Assembly: GCA_020091685.1 (NCBI GenBank)
Contig: CM034613.1
Location: 11,752,792 to 11,816,791, forward strand
DNA: 64,000 bases
Direction: 5' to 3'
From: Lutjanus erythropterus
Taxonomy: Eukaryota; Chordata; Actinopteri; Lutjaniformes; Lutjanidae
In this document: positions 12,201 through 23,900 of the stretch, in pieces
How positions within the stretch are numbered: position 1 is the first letter of the stretch
How the letters are laid out: every line of letters begins with the position of its first letter
Program-made: the position numbers and the translations under genes
The notes under the pieces: model-generated
Database searches by the model: none
The model's input: the letters and a program-made list of their open reading frames with translations, nothing else
What the model was told of the DNA's origin: nothing

Positions 12201-15200
12201 CCTATAGCTTGCAGCTGTGTGTAATGCAATTAGTCACTTTTTTTCACACACGCACATGAAACAAAGCAGCCCTGATGAAATCTGTAAATCAGATTACCTT
12301 TCAGACCTCAAGACAGAAGGAGGCTCTCATGTAAAACCTGGTGCTTCCTCTTTAAGACACTATAAAGGTGTAATTCAGTTACTTTTCAATTAGATACTTA
12401 ACCCTAATGCACTCAGGTGTCTTCCTGTGAGTCACTCCGGTCACATCTGCACGAATGTACTAGGATGTAATGCTGTGAATCTGGAACAGAGGCTTTGTTT
12501 TAATAAATACCGCAGATTTTCCAGCAAATGCTACTGGCACAATCTGCAACGTCCTTTGGAAAACTTGCTGTACACACGTTATCACCAAATAAAACCAAAC
12601 TATGAAGATGATGAGGAACAGATCCGAGTCAGGAGCTCGATGAGAAACATGAAAGTTCATTTAAGGCACAAATAACTTTAAACAGAGGAGTGCGTGAGTA
12701 TCTGATCTGTTAAACAAGTTAGGAGAATTGCTCTTAAGTGATGCCTTACTCAAACTAGTGCATATCTTTCAAAACACATGCCATCATTCTGGGAGAAAGA
12801 GGTGAAAGTATGCTTTAGAGTTAAATTGATGTTTGTTTGTTTTTTAACAAAGACATACTAATGTTGAATTTGAGTATTTTCAGAACTGAAGGATTTAAAG
12901 TCCATTGTGTACTATTTTATTAGTCTTTTAAATCTAATAATACAGGGAGAATCACTGATCCTGCTTTGGACTTTGATCAGTTTTCAATTTAGATCATTTC
13001 CGATTGCTTTTCTTGGCTTATATAACAGCAAACTCATGACACCCCTAATAATTATATATAATTACGCAAATGGTAAAACTTAGTTTGAAGGTCCCTTACT
13101 TAGATTGCATGATTACAAATGAACAACCTCCAAGAGCAAACTCAATCCACTGGGGAAGACTGTGACATGCCGGTGGCTCTAGAGAGGGCTAGGAACGTTT
13201 ATAACCAATGATGTATGTTCCGTGTACCATTTCTCCAGATCAGAAATCGTGTCTCCTACAAGATCTTGCAGGATATAATAAGGCCTGGCTGTAACCTGAA
13301 GTACATTGGGAGAAAATGCAAATGTTTTTTAATAGCCAGTATTTAATTATTATTAATATACAGTTTAATTTGATGTTAGAGAAAAGTTACAAAAATGTTT
13401 GTGTATTCTGTCAATTATAGTTTGGACTAGCAGGTCAGACCCTTTAAAAAAAATCAGAATCTGCAAAGAAAATCGCAATCGGTGCATTTCTATTATGCAC
13501 GATACATTGATCAAGAGTGGATTAGTATTTTCAACTATTGGTTAAGGAAAACATATAAATTTTGCAACCACAGAGAGAGCCTTTCATGTTTTTCTGGACC
13601 ACTGTATTTCTCCTACATGCTTCGAAGGGGAGGGTGAGGCGAGTGGTATTCAGCTGGGTGCAGTCTGCAAACTCACCACTAGAGTCCTAATCCTACTGGT
13701 CCTTTATGCTTTTTTAGTATGTAAAAACTCTTGAAAATAACTCACAACTGACTCTAAGATGGCCTATGACAAATTGTTTTTTGTTGATTTTGCCTCCTTC
13801 TTGACAGATCACTCAAAAGATGCTCTACTTTTGCCTCCGGCTTTCATCTGGTGATATTTCTGGCTACATGCATGGGCAGCAACTGCAAACACAAAATGTC
13901 CTGTCCTCAAAACTACCAGTCACAGTGTCACAGGTCACACCTTACTCACTTTGTCCATTGCTATTTACAGTCTGTGTTTTCATCAAGTCACCGGAAATGT
14001 GTCTGTGTGTTCATACAGCACGTGGAGTGTCGGCGAGGACATGACTGTATCCTCCTGTTTGTGTCAAATGGACACACAGTACAGAGGACGGGTATGTCAT
14101 TCTTGCGTCAGACTTCCTGTCTTTCTCTCCTATACGCAGACTGAAAGGGAAGCGGCAGCTGGAGTCTTCCAAACAGATGCTTGGCACAGATGAGAAAAAA
14201 TAGAAAAGATAGAAAGAGAAATGCCTCGAAAAAAGAACATGGAGAAAAGGGCAATAACATTGAGAAGACGACGATAAACCAATAAAGTGGGAACTCAAGT
14301 GGTTTTGGGAGATATAAGACACTTGAACGGCCCCTCATGCAGCTCATTGAAGTGCGAGTGAGTTGAGAAACAGATTGAAAAAGAGACAGAGTGACAGGGA
14401 GACTTTGGGAGAACCAGACGGCCCTACAGAGACCGAGGGCTCAGACAGAAAAAGGAAAAGAGAAAAGAAAGAGGAGGAGGCTGACCGGTGGGAGAGATCG
14501 ATGGGAAACAAGAGCAGCAGCAACCATGATAGAAACCAGATGTAGACCCCTACAGTACACAGAGAAAGGACAGAGAAAGAGATGGAGCAGAAAGGAGCTC
14601 CGAGAAGGCGGGGGTGATCGAAGATGACATGATCGGGAGAAAAAATGAGAAAGATGCCAACAGAGAATGAGGGAACAGAAAAGAAAAGAGAGGAGACAGG
14701 GAAAAGAGAGATGCAGACAGACAAAGAGAAATGGGGGCGAAGAGGAAGAAAGCGGAGAGGCCTGAGACTGATTTCCTCTCCTAAATCTTCCCGTATAATC
14801 TAACCTGACCTACAGTAGGTCAAGAAGCTTGCCGGGACTTTTTCCCCGGATTGTTTTAGACTACTTAAGTGCTGCAGTCTGTTGCTAAAGAGTAAAGGCA
14901 ACTTTCACAGCAGATGAGGTTTCAGACTACAGGCCTCCATTCACTGACTATTATTTGAAAAGTCTGCAAACTAGAGTATAAATACGACAACGGAACATGA
15001 CATTTTGTCACATTTATTGGTCTTCCTGGTGTCTGACATTTCCTGAGCTAACCTCACTTAGGCTTTTTGCAACACCAAAAAGATTGTTAGCTTGATAGCT
15101 CAGCTGTCCGATCAATCACATCAATGTGTAGCAACACAGGCTACGGTAGATGGGTGTAGAGCGAAACTTAGTTTGTCATTTCTATTTGTTATGACACCAT

Positions 15201-18200
15201 TCTACATACCAGATTAATTGCTAACATCTGGGAATATGACAACAATGAACTTCAATGGAGCAAGAGGCATGAGTGGTGAAATAATCATGATACGGAGTCA
15301 TGGGATAATTCTCTGTTGTCACTGCAAGTGACGCCTGTCATTTGATCCATTGGTAATAAAATACTGATTAGAACATATTTAACTCAAGAGACTCAATGAT
15401 TTCACAGTTGTGTTTATAGCTATATTTTGCACTACAATGCAAAGTAAGATTAAAAATAAAGAAACTACTCAGATGCCCAATAAAGATGCCAATGAAAAGG
15501 CCACAAGCAGCTAATTTCTGCGTTGAAAAGTAGCCATCCTCTGTCTGTGTCTGAGGGTCTTGACAATCACAGGAAATTGTTAGAGAAAGATTCCTGAGAT
15601 TGACAACATCATGAACCCTGTCTGGATTGTTCTAGCACTGTTATCGCCACCCGCCTGGTACTCCAAGCAGGTTAAAACAAACAGAATTGCTTGCTGTAAC
15701 TTTTCTCAGACTTTATTTTTCTTCACATTAGTGTTTCAAAATCAGAGCTGACCAGAAAGAGGGAATGGAAACTCTGCCACATATTCTTGGTGAAGGGACA
15801 CTGTTGTATGTGTTCCTGAACTATATGACTGTGTGCTGATGCATTTTAACACCTATGTGCATGTGTTAGCAGCCATGTTTGTCCCTGACAGCGTGTGTGT
15901 GCATGCACTCATTCCTCATGTGTTAAGTGTTTTGAACACATGTTGTTTGGAGGGTTGTGTGTTCACTCATAGCAGCTCCGTTAAAGTGTTAAATCCGCTA
16001 TTTGAGGCTTGAGAAAGTTCATTTCTATACACTTGTGACTCTTTGCTGTGACTATCCGTGTTCTTGTGTGCGAATCTTATGGCTGCCCCCCAATAGTTGC
16101 CTAAACTGTTGGACAGTGAGAAGAGTTTTATCCTCTCTTGACAGCAAGCATGTCAGATTCATTTTTCACTCGCACATGTCATGTAACGGAAACACTTTCA
16201 CTCAGACACTTGAGTGTAGAATCAGCGAACATGAATCATCGAGTTGCATTTTTTGTTGATGTCACGGTAAGAAAAAATGATAGGGCCAAATAAACTGGAA
16301 ACATGCTAATAGCAAGAATAACTTTCTTCCACTGTTGTGGGAAATGGGAAGCGGAAGTGGCAAAATAAAAACAGACAACTGGTTTATGTGTCACTGTGGC
16401 ATGGGAGAGATGAAAAAGTCGATTCCAGCTCAACTTTGCTTTGTTGCGCCTCACGCCCAGCAACCAGCAACGAACGTCGGACATCAGTTTCTGCCTTCAT
16501 GTTGTCCTCTTCAAATGAAAATAACCTGATGCTTTGTCAGCTTTATGCAACACTGCTAAATGTATCACTAAGGTTAGCCAAATATTTTCCTTCACAGACA
16601 AATTTAAGTTTGAAACTTTTATTGCATACAAGGTGGTTTATGCAACTGGACACAGTTCTGTAGCTGCCTGAAGCTACTTAGCTCATTTAGCAGTCTGAGT
16701 CTCCAAGACTGACGGAGGCCAGTTGGGAACACAGTAATGAGTTTGTAGCATGGCGAGTTAATTTAACATTTTCTGTTGTGTTGATCAGTCAACAAGTCTT
16801 TGTATTTGTGAAGTTGAAAGTTATTTATTCCCACGCTTCAAAAAAAAAAAAAACTTCAGTTATACAGTGTTAAAGTAAATTAACTAAATGTTCAGTCTCC
16901 TTGCTGGTTGTTCCGACACATTTGGACTCATTGCTGCTTTTGCCGTTAGCAAAGCTAGCTAGGCAGCTCACTTTGTGCCCATAATATATATTTAAATAAT
17001 TAAATTAATGTCATAAACATGCAGTGACTTGTTGACTAATGGCTTGAACTAACGACTGCTACTTTACGAGGAAAATCTCAAGTCGGGGGCAGCCCTTGTA
17101 CATCTGTTACTGTTTTCCACCCCAAACTTTCCCCAACTGTTTTTGTATCGAGGAAGATGAAACTGTACTGCACATGTTCTTCCTTCCCTGAAGTCCATGC
17201 CATCCCTTGTTCCCCCTTTCTCTTCTCTTTTTTTTTTCTCCCTTTCTTGCCTTTTCTCCCAGGTCCAATGTGGAAAATGCGGCATCACCGAAACCACCGT
17301 TGCTGCCGTCCAAGTCTCCTAAAATAAAAAGTAACCCTACCCTCCTCTTTTATTCTGCTCTTTCCCACTCCAGCTCTCCCTTTTCTTTCTCTCTGCTTTC
17401 CCTTTTCCTCTCCCCTGCCAAAATGCTCCACCCTGCCCAACACACAGAAGCATGAATATGGTGTAAAATCTCTCTTTGTTAAATTTCTTTCTGTCTTGAC
17501 TTAATTTGTCTTCTCGTGTGTGTGTGTATGTCTGCCTGACTCATCTGTCTATCTGCCTCTGTATGTCACAGATCAGACCATGAGTGGGTGGGGATGGTAA
17601 ACAAACTCCCCAGAGATGCAACAGAGGGCTCTTTTTTGCTTTGGTGAAACCCCTGATTCCCTCTGCAAGTCAACCACAAAAAAATCACCAACGTCACACA
17701 ACTTAAATCATGTCATTATAATATGTTCCCACTGGGATCTGACAACTTTGGAAGTTGTAAACTGGGAGTTAGAACTGCTGACTTCATTTCTTCCCGAATC
17801 AAGTGCATGCCTTTATGAGATTAAAGATATAAAACATAAAGCTGTTTTGAATTTTGAAGCACATGTGGAAGCAATAGCACCTTAAAAATATACACTACAC
17901 TGTTTGTTTTAACTTAAGAAAAGTTAGCATCCAGGCTGCCTTCAAATTCTACGCTGACTGAACGCGAAAAGACAAGTCAAGGAAATGTTGTAATAATGCA
18001 AAACAAAATAATCTTTTTCCAATAATTCAGTTGCACATGAGAAAAAATGTTTTATAAAGTTAAGATACTGAGTTGATCCAACAACTCTTCAGTCACACAG
18101 ACAAACTCATACTATTTAACATTTTCTTGGGAAATTTTTAACCTTTAAACAATGCATGCTGGGAAGTCTGCTAATGTGCTAATCATGTTTCCTTAGAAAC

Positions 18201-19049
18201 TTACTTTAACAAGTTGGATGAACTCAGAACATTAGCTTCTTCCTGAATAAATGCCTTTAAAAGAAGTTCATGATTAAAGTTTCTGAACCATGTGTAAGGC
18301 GTAGATGCTTAAATATAAGTTTGTTTTGCCTTTTTTTTTAGTTAGTGTCTGGACTGCCTTAAAATGATAAATCGGCAAACTTTGAAAAGACAAGTTGAGG
18401 TATAATGATTCAAAACAAATTAAGTTTTTCAAGTCAAGATATAAAGTCAAACCATAAACTCTTCAGTCACACTGACAAACATTCATAACATTGACATATT
18501 TTATACTTTAACTTTTTATTACCTAATTCAATAGTAACTTTAATCATGGTTTGCATGTCGGTAAGTCAGCTAATATGCTTATCATGTGTCCTTAGAAACT
18601 TAACTTAATGAGTTGGTTGAACTCTGTTCAGTACATTCATTTAACTCATCAATTCAAGGCAAAATACTTCAAGTTAGAAGAACTTGTGTTTATAAGTCCC
18701 AGTTATGAAAATAAATAAGTTTAATTAACTTTAATAAATGAAAAAGTACAATGTCCAAATTAATGAGAAAAGATGAGTTGATTCCACCGATTCCTTGCAG
18801 GATTTTTTTTTACAGTGTAAAATAAATTTAAGGCAGACAAAACCTAAAATGTCATTTTGCAGAGATCAAACACAGAAAAGCCTATGATATCAGTGTTTTG
18901 TAGGACTTCAAAAATGTATATAAACTTGAGGACACACGGCTTTGAGTCCCTTAAGAAGTATTTTGCAACCCGTTTCTTCCACATTAGAAAAGTTTGATTC
19001 TTTCAGACAAACTTGAGTCCACCACAGCTTAAAAAAGGGGACTTACCAT
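246..19049 (-). CDS. PLEKHG4 (puratrophin-1)/KIAA1755-family protein, N-terminal exons (partial)
   Basis: Four minus-strand coding exons: 19047-19049 (ATG only, the end of exon 1), 6018-6107, 3879-3986 and 246-531 (or 246-525 if the inner AG is used). All junctions have GT/AG and keep frame. The protein starts [12 protein letters not shown], continues through [15 protein letters not shown], then [13 protein letters not shown], then [36 protein letters not shown] and a [13 protein letters not shown] segment. From memory of the family this pattern marks the N-terminal region shared by KIAA1755 and PLEKHG4-type Rho guanine-nucleotide exchange factors; the catalytic DH-PH part, if present, lies left of position 1. 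Such proteins are cytosolic and act on Rho-family GTPases, but nothing in these exons shows which paralogue this is. The final exon ends in phase 1, so the gene continues beyond the window. I am sure of the exons and moderately sure of the family name. Confidence 0.8.
583..1014. mobile_element. Inverted-repeat MITE copy interrupted by a second element
   Basis: The left part (583-635, with the phrase CCAAATATTGCT) and right part (about 950-1014, TTCTGCAAGGTTAAATTTCACC) match the two arms of the better-preserved copy at 11218-11575. Between them sits the separate element at 636-813. The copy is diverged and its exact ends are uncertain. Confidence 0.4.
636..813. mobile_element. hAT-type MITE with CAGGGGTCAGCAACCT termini
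   Basis: It begins CAGGGGTCAGCAACCT and ends AGGTTGCTGACCCCTG, a perfect 16-base terminal inverted repeat, with internal GAGCCA repeats. CAGGGGTC-type ends are typical of hAT superfamily non-autonomous elements. The flanking 8 bases do not match, so no target duplication survives. It is too short to encode a transposase. Confidence 0.75.
1015..3878. other. Intron sequence with GACTTGA-rich low-complexity block
   Basis: This is intron of the left-hand gene. Most of it shows no recognisable feature; 1880-2560 is pyrimidine-rich. From about 3200 to 3690 the sequence is an irregular array of GACTTGA/CTTGAGA words, the same motif seen at 26580-26700, 35690-35765 and 36615-36790. No coding exon was found. 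Confidence 0.5.
4849..4881. repeat. (TG)n microsatellite
   Basis: About 33 bases of TG dinucleotides with a single C interruption, in intron 2 of the left-hand gene. Two shorter arrays of the same class are nearby: (TG)n at 5986-6002 and (CA)n at 6360-6382. Confidence 0.9.
5300..5860. repeat. Tandem repeat, about four units of 130-155 bp
   Basis: The recurring phrase AAATC.A.TCAGTTCAT followed by CTTGA.TCCA and AGTGGACGTTTGT..CAAA starts near 5405, 5540, 5675 and 5800, with a partial unit before it. Between units lie GAGATATCG-like and GGGACAGACA.AAGTCACACTGACC words. I recognise this as a minisatellite-like family common in fish genomes. The TGACCTTGACC cores resemble nuclear-receptor half-sites. 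It lies in intron 2, next to exon 2. Confidence 0.7.
7275..7625. repeat. AAGTCATTATTTTGAGAT minisatellite split by a stem-loop MITE
   Basis: Degenerate copies of AAGTCATTATTTTGAGAT occupy 7275-7387 and resume at 7585-7625. Between them, 7412-7575 is a long imperfect inverted repeat: CTAACTATAACTGTATAA through GTGGATGGTGGTGT on the left, and ACACCATCATCCAC through TTATAGTTATAG on the right. This looks like a hairpin-type MITE inserted into the array. No target duplication could be fixed. Confidence 0.55.
8705..9744. repeat. GGTTCT/AGAACC-rich repeat inserted in the 8470-9925 element
   Basis: This is an array of diverged units built on the words GGTTCTTTGGATGAAAAGGG, TTCTCAATGGAACCT and TCTTACAAAGAACC, with a period near 70-95 bp over 9290-9740. 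Smaller related blocks lie at 8725-8835 and 9110-9290. A second, shorter member lies at 25355-25595. It contains the further insertion at 8839-9105. Confidence 0.55.
8839..9105. mobile_element. MITE with AGACC..TTTCCACC inverted termini
   Basis: The left end AGACCCCTTTCCACC and the right end GGTGGAAAAGGTCT are near-perfect inverted repeats. Further inward, GGTTCTTGAACCTGTTCC mirrors GGAACAGGGCTGGTTCC. The layout resembles hAT-like MITEs. It is inserted inside the AGAACC-rich repeat, itself inside the 8470-9925 element. No clear target duplication. Confidence 0.55.
11218..11575. mobile_element. Inverted-repeat (stem-loop) MITE
   Basis: The left arm ATAAAACCAAAATATCGCT through CTTGCAGAACATAGGAGTTTC is the inverse of the right arm AACTCCTGTGTTCTGCAAGG through GTTTCAAGCAAGCAATATT. 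The centre, around GTGTTATTGTGTGACTTTGG, also pairs with CCAAAGTAACACAATAAC. Related copies are at 583-1014 and 49640-49740. Confidence 0.6.
13560..13712 (-). mobile_element. Partial reverse-oriented copy of the 8470/20672 repeat family
   Basis: Read on the minus strand it gives GTAGGATTAGGACTCTAGTG followed by CTCACCCTCCCCTTC and GTAGGAGAAATACAGTGG, matching the first 120-150 bases of the family. The 3' half is missing. Confidence 0.55.
14340..14770. repeat. Purine-rich (A+G) tract
   Basis: About 430 bases of strongly A/G-biased sequence on the plus strand, rich in GAGA, AAAGAGA and GGAGGAGG words. The open frames in it on both strands are compositional; I do not regard them as genes. Confidence 0.6.
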
Positions 19050-19400
19050 GACTTCAGTCAGGAATTCCTACATAGTCCTCAGCTCCTTTCCTGCATTTGC
19101 TTCCTCTCCACATTCTCCGCAGAAACTTTCTCCTCTCAGTTATCAAACAGTCTCCATTAACCTCCTCTGTCCCTTCAGATCTGTCTTCATGTAAGATATT
19201 AGCGGCTGAAAACAGTCCTCCTCTCTTCCTCTCTCTCTGCTCTCCGCTGTATTTCCCAGCCTGGGAATGTCCAAACTGCATTTCCCCCCCCCACTCCTCC
19301 CCTCTCTGTCTCCGTCTGCCGGGCGGGCAGTCCCACGCACTCCCACCTCCCCTCTCCTCCTCCCCTCTCCTCCCTCCATCTCCTCCTCCTCTCACCTAAC
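19047..19400 (-). promoter_or_regulatory. 5' UTR exon 1 and proximal promoter region of the PLEKHG4/KIAA1755-like gene
   Basis: On the minus strand this is a purine-rich, relatively GC-rich stretch ending at a consensus donor (CATG then GTAAGT) at 19047/19046. The ATG at 19047-19049 is in frame with exon 2 (ATG, GGT, TCG, GAG). An upstream start-stop codon pair ATGTAG lies at 19068-19073 in the same frame, so the 19049 ATG is the first usable start after an in-frame stop. A longer upstream reading frame (19054-19395, 113 codons) would also be in the leader if transcription starts beyond 19395. No TATA box was seen. The transcription start, and therefore the right-hand limit, is a guess. Confidence 0.55.
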
Positions 19401-19899
19401 AAGAGCACTACAGTCCCTCTCTGCACTCAAACTTTCCATTCCGCCCCCCAGAGTAACTTAAATGAATAGACAATGAAAAGCCGTTACCCCACCCATGCGT
19501 AATTGGAAAAAAAAAAACTTCTGATGTTTTATTGCATTGTTGGTGAAATTACACGTTCTTCAGTCTCAGTGGGAGATAGTTAAGTCTATTTGTGATTGAG
19601 CTTTATTTGATTAAACGGGTTGGGGCAATCACTGAAAATACTGAAATGACAAATAGTGTCCTGCCTCTGCACATGTTTAGAATATTTAATAATCCAAACT
19701 GGGAACAAACAGACGCCAAATTGCGCAAACAGAATGGATTTTTATTCCACCAGAAGATTGTAAAGGTTGTAGGTTGTCTTAATGAATAGAATTTCCATCA
19801 GGGGTCATTGAAATTGCCCTTTTATTTTGACAGCATATTGCTGCCACATGAGAAAAAGAAAAATGCATCACATGAAAATGTACTGTTGTTTTTCATATC

Positions 19900-20560
19900 A
19901 TAACAGGATATTTTCATGTTATTAAACCACAGAAAATGTTATACTTGTTTATCTTATTGAAACGTTTAAAACATAATATTTTGTTAAAACAAAACGCTTC
20001 TATTAATGTTATAAAGTGACAAGTTTGATGTAACAAGCTGCTTTTCATTTATTACAACATACAAACTGTTAAAGTATAACAAGATTTTTGTTTTGTTATA
20101 CCAATAATATTTATATTTGTTATAACATAAAAAGTTAAAACATAACTGATTTTTATGATATTAAATGCTTCATGTTGCAATGTGATAATATTGTTATAAA
20201 AAGAAACTTTTTTATAATATATTGGGCTATATAACATAAAACATCTGATGTATAATGTGATAACTTATATTGTTAGAGAAGAAACTTTTCTTTTTAAAAA
20301 AATATATTATTTGTCTTATTATAGTGTGAAAAATTCATATTATAACCTGATAACTTACATTGCTATAATAAGAAACTTTTCTTTTAATAACACACTATTT
20401 ACATTATAATGTGAAATGTTCCATTTTCCAATGTGATAACTTGTGTAACAAAATGTTTCACATTATAACGTGACAGATTATATTCTTATAACATGACATT
20501 TTAAAAATATATGTTATCATGTTTTATTACACAGCCTTGTTATATCACTTTAAGGTCTGT
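19900..20560. repeat. AT-rich degenerate tandem repeat (GTGATAACTTATATTGTTAT units)
   Basis: The phrase TGTGATAAC.T.TATTGTTATAA followed by AAGAAACTTTTCTTTT recurs near 20180, 20255, 20345 and 20435, giving a period of roughly 80-90 bp with heavy decay on either side. No protein-coding potential. Confidence 0.5.
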
Positions 20561-20671
20561 TTACATGTTCATGCAACAAAAAATTTTTTTTAAAAATGTT
20601 AGCGTTGGCTCGTAACTTGAAAATAATACTGTGACGGGAAAAAAAGTTAACCAGGCTCGATAGGTTCTTAA

Positions 20672-20995
20672 ATCCAGTGTGTAGGATTTAGTGGCATCTA
20701 GCGGTGAGTTTACAGATTATAAACCCCTCATGGCCACAAAACTTGTCAAAAAATGCAAAAGGCCGTATCTAGAGCCAGTATCTGGTTTGTACGTTCTGGG
20801 CTCCTGTAGAAACATGGCGGTGCAATATGGCAGCCTCTGCGGAAGAGGACCTGCCCTGTTTGTAAACATAAACAACTCATTCAAACAACAATTCTTATTT
20901 CCAGGTCGTTATACACTATTGAAAAAATACTTTAAATATTCAATTTCTGCCAAAAAGTCCCCATAAATGTTACACTCCAGACCTTTAAGATAGGA
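20672..20995 (+). mobile_element. Teleost interspersed repeat (GTGTAGGATTTAGTGGCATC family)
   Basis: This is the most complete copy in the window. It begins CCAGTGTGTAGGATTTAGTG and passes through TATCTAGAGCCAGTATCTGG, AACATGGCGGTGCAATATGG and CTTATTTCCAGGTCGTTATA. It ends ACACTCCAGACCTTTAAG, a weak inverse of its start. It serves as the reference for the copies at 8470-9925 and 13560-13712. Confidence 0.65.
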
Positions 20996-23900
20996 AATAC
21001 CAGATATCATTTATGGGATTAAAAGTATTTGAAACTGCAGCAGCTGGATGTAACATTATAGTGATATTTATTTTCCTTGAGCTCACCAACCTTAGTTTTT
21101 AGATTCTGTCAATAAATGTCATGTTTCAAATGTACTTTACACTGTTTCCCATGATGTGAGCCACGTCTTAATGCCATTCAGCAGACCTACAGTGGAGAAA
21201 TGTGACTTTTTCCTCATAGTATAAAAACATAAAGTCACATTTTAGGCTTAAGTTGCCATTACTCACTCTTTCTCCTTCTTCTTAGCTTGATGGTTTATTG
21301 GCCCATATTGGTGCCACACTGGTTGTTATACCACTGCTAAATTTAACCTCTCTGGTTTGTGTTCAGACCGCTGTGATGAGTGCAAGAATGGAGTCAGTTT
21401 CAAACATTTCAACAGCTAAATATCTCCCCCTTGTGTTTCCTGTGCGATGTTGCAATAATGGAAAAGCAAGAGGAGGAAAAGGAGCTTGCTATAACAGAGG
21501 TGACCGTCTTTAAAGAGACTTGTTCATCAGGTTCTTCGTTCATTTTGTAAAATGAATATTGATGTAATAGATGGAGGGAAACCATTGCCTCTTGCTTCTC
21601 ATTATATTAACAGCAATGAATGATCACAATTTTTGAATCTAATAGAAAATAGTTACTTTTAGCTGAGCTTCATTACCTTTACTATAAAATGACAACTGAT
21701 GCATTTGGTAGAGCAGTTGTTAGACTGTAATAAAATCACACTTATGAAACTTTCAGCATAATTAAATAGCATTAAATGTATTATTAAAAACAATTAATTA
21801 TCAAAGTTTGTCAAAGCAAATGACAGTTTTACTTACATTAGTTCAGCTTTACTATCTTTGCCATGAAACGTCATACAAACTATTTGGTAAAGCATGATTT
21901 CAGAAAATAATTTGATTTGACTTTTTTTTGTTGTTACAAGTTACATAATTATGTTCAGTAAGACCAATGAAACTAAAAAAACATATGTTTACCATTGAAA
22001 ATGACATGAGGTAAACTGAAAAGGCTTACTATTCAAAGAAACAGTGATATCTAGTCGACTTTTTTTTTTTTTTAACATGCCTAAACAGAGTGCGCTGAAA
22101 AAAAAGTTGAGAAAACTCATAATTTCTGTCTCAAAATTATTATCCACCATTCACTTAAATGAGTTTACTCACCAAATTTTGAAAGTCAAAATTTCAAAAA
22201 ACTAAAGTTCTAAGAAGAAAAGTAAATGATCACAATAAAAGGTCATAGGTCAGAAACTTTTTGATTGTTTATTTCAGAACTGAAGACCTTCAGTTTGATT
22301 CAAAACTCAAACATTTTGTGAAGACAATCGCCTGGAAAATTAGTTTTCATACTATGCTCCATCAACATTCAGGGTTTCAAAAGTATTTGATCACATTTGA
22401 CCAGAAGTGAAACAGAAACGGTCAAAAGGTATTGCATAATGTGGTTGAGGAGTATAGTGTCGGTGCTGGGTGAAAGTTGTGCCTCAGCACATGTACACGC
22501 ACCTGGCAGAAACACCTGGATGGACAAGAAGAGCCAGCTAAGTCCTTGTACAACCCTGTCTCTGGGTGTGTTTGTCCCTCCTAGTTTATATTACACACTC
22601 ATTCAGGTTGTGATTACAAACATTAATCAGACTTGGCACTTGTGCCACACACAGGATTGCGCCACACCTGAAATAAAGCACCATATAATTTAGAGTCGGA
22701 CGTGTGTCTGGGTTGTGCTTTGCATACTTCATCTGTGTAATGGACCTCTTCACAATAAAACTAACTTTTCTGGTTCTTTGAGCACCACAAGCTGAGTGGC
22801 ATTTAGTTCCATTATATTATTTTTATAGCTGGTACCTGCAAAGCTCTGCAACTCACACCAAAACTATTTAGATGGATGAATAGCACCAAAGGCCTGAGGG
22901 AAAATTCACATTTCTCCATTCTGGGGTGATTACTACCTTTAAAGGTATAGCCAGCCCACCGAGCTGACCGGAGAGCCACGTGAACCATCAGTCACACTCC
23001 AGCGCTTCCACTACAATCCCTCCTCCTTTCAAACAGTTTGCTCCATCTGCTGCCTGGTAATTAATCAGTTAATTGATTTTTATTTCCATATTTAATCAAT
23101 CATCAGTCACTGTCAATCCACTAATTGCCATCTTGCATTAGTTCAGAGTTGTAATCAGTGGTAGACTGTAACTAAGTACATTTATATCAAGTACTGCACT
23201 TATTTTACACTTTACTTGAGTTCCATTTTATCCAACTTTATGTTTCTACACTACATCCCAGAGGCAAATACTGTACTTTTTATTCCACAAAGCTGAAAAA
23301 GGCTGTTTTCTGACTTTTTAGAGATACATGATTCTCACAGGACAGTGATGCTACGGACATTTGATGATCTTATAGACCATGATGCATTGCTGTAGATTAA
23401 ACTTAATCAAGGGGGTGGCACTATACCAATCATTAGCGGCGATGTAGCTAGTTACTGTAATTACCCAGCAAAACACAGAAACCAGGTGCAGCTATGCAGC
23501 AGTAGGGGTGGGTGTGTGTGGAGAAGGTGGGGTCTATTTGCATATTCATGAATCATTGCATACTGGATCAATAAGCATTACTGTAAATATAGCAGAATTA
23601 GGCAAAAGGCTAATTTTTATTGGCCATATATGAAGTTGGCAACCTAAAATCAATGTAAAAATTAAGAATTAAATTAAATTAATTAAGGAAATCTTCCTGA
23701 ATTTGATCATCTGGGACAGGTCACTTTGAAATCTGGACACTGCTTAAAAAGGCCTTTGCTGCCACATGCAAAGCTCAATATCACCAACTTTTCAGAGGCA
23801 TTATGAAGAAATGACAAGGAAAGAAAGAAAATGTATATATTTACAGAAATTTCATTATTTCATTATTAACTGAAAACAAATAAAATTATTTAAATAAAGC

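Larger units (their letters stand above)
6108..19046 (-). other. 12.9 kb first intron of the PLEKHG4/KIAA1755-like gene
   Basis: It is bounded by the exon 1 donor at 19046 and the exon 2 acceptor at 6108. I found no convincing coding exon inside. Listed separately are the MITEs and nested repeats at 7275-7625, 8470-9925, 11218-11575 and 13560-13712. Pyrimidine-rich tracts lie at 6480-6640 and 17160-17450, and a purine-rich tract at 14340-14770. The remaining stretches (roughly 9926-11217, 11576-13559, 14771-17159 and 17451-19046) are AT-rich unique-looking DNA in which I see nothing definite. Confidence 0.6.

Noticed and set aside
14344..14724. 126-codon minus-strand frame rich in Phe, Leu and Ser
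   Set aside because: Produced by the purine/pyrimidine-biased tract; low complexity and no splice context.
22397..22693. 98-codon plus-strand frame followed by AATAAA
   Set aside because: Single open stretch with no domain, no flanking exons and ordinary spacer composition; the AATAAA is expected by chance in AT-rich DNA.
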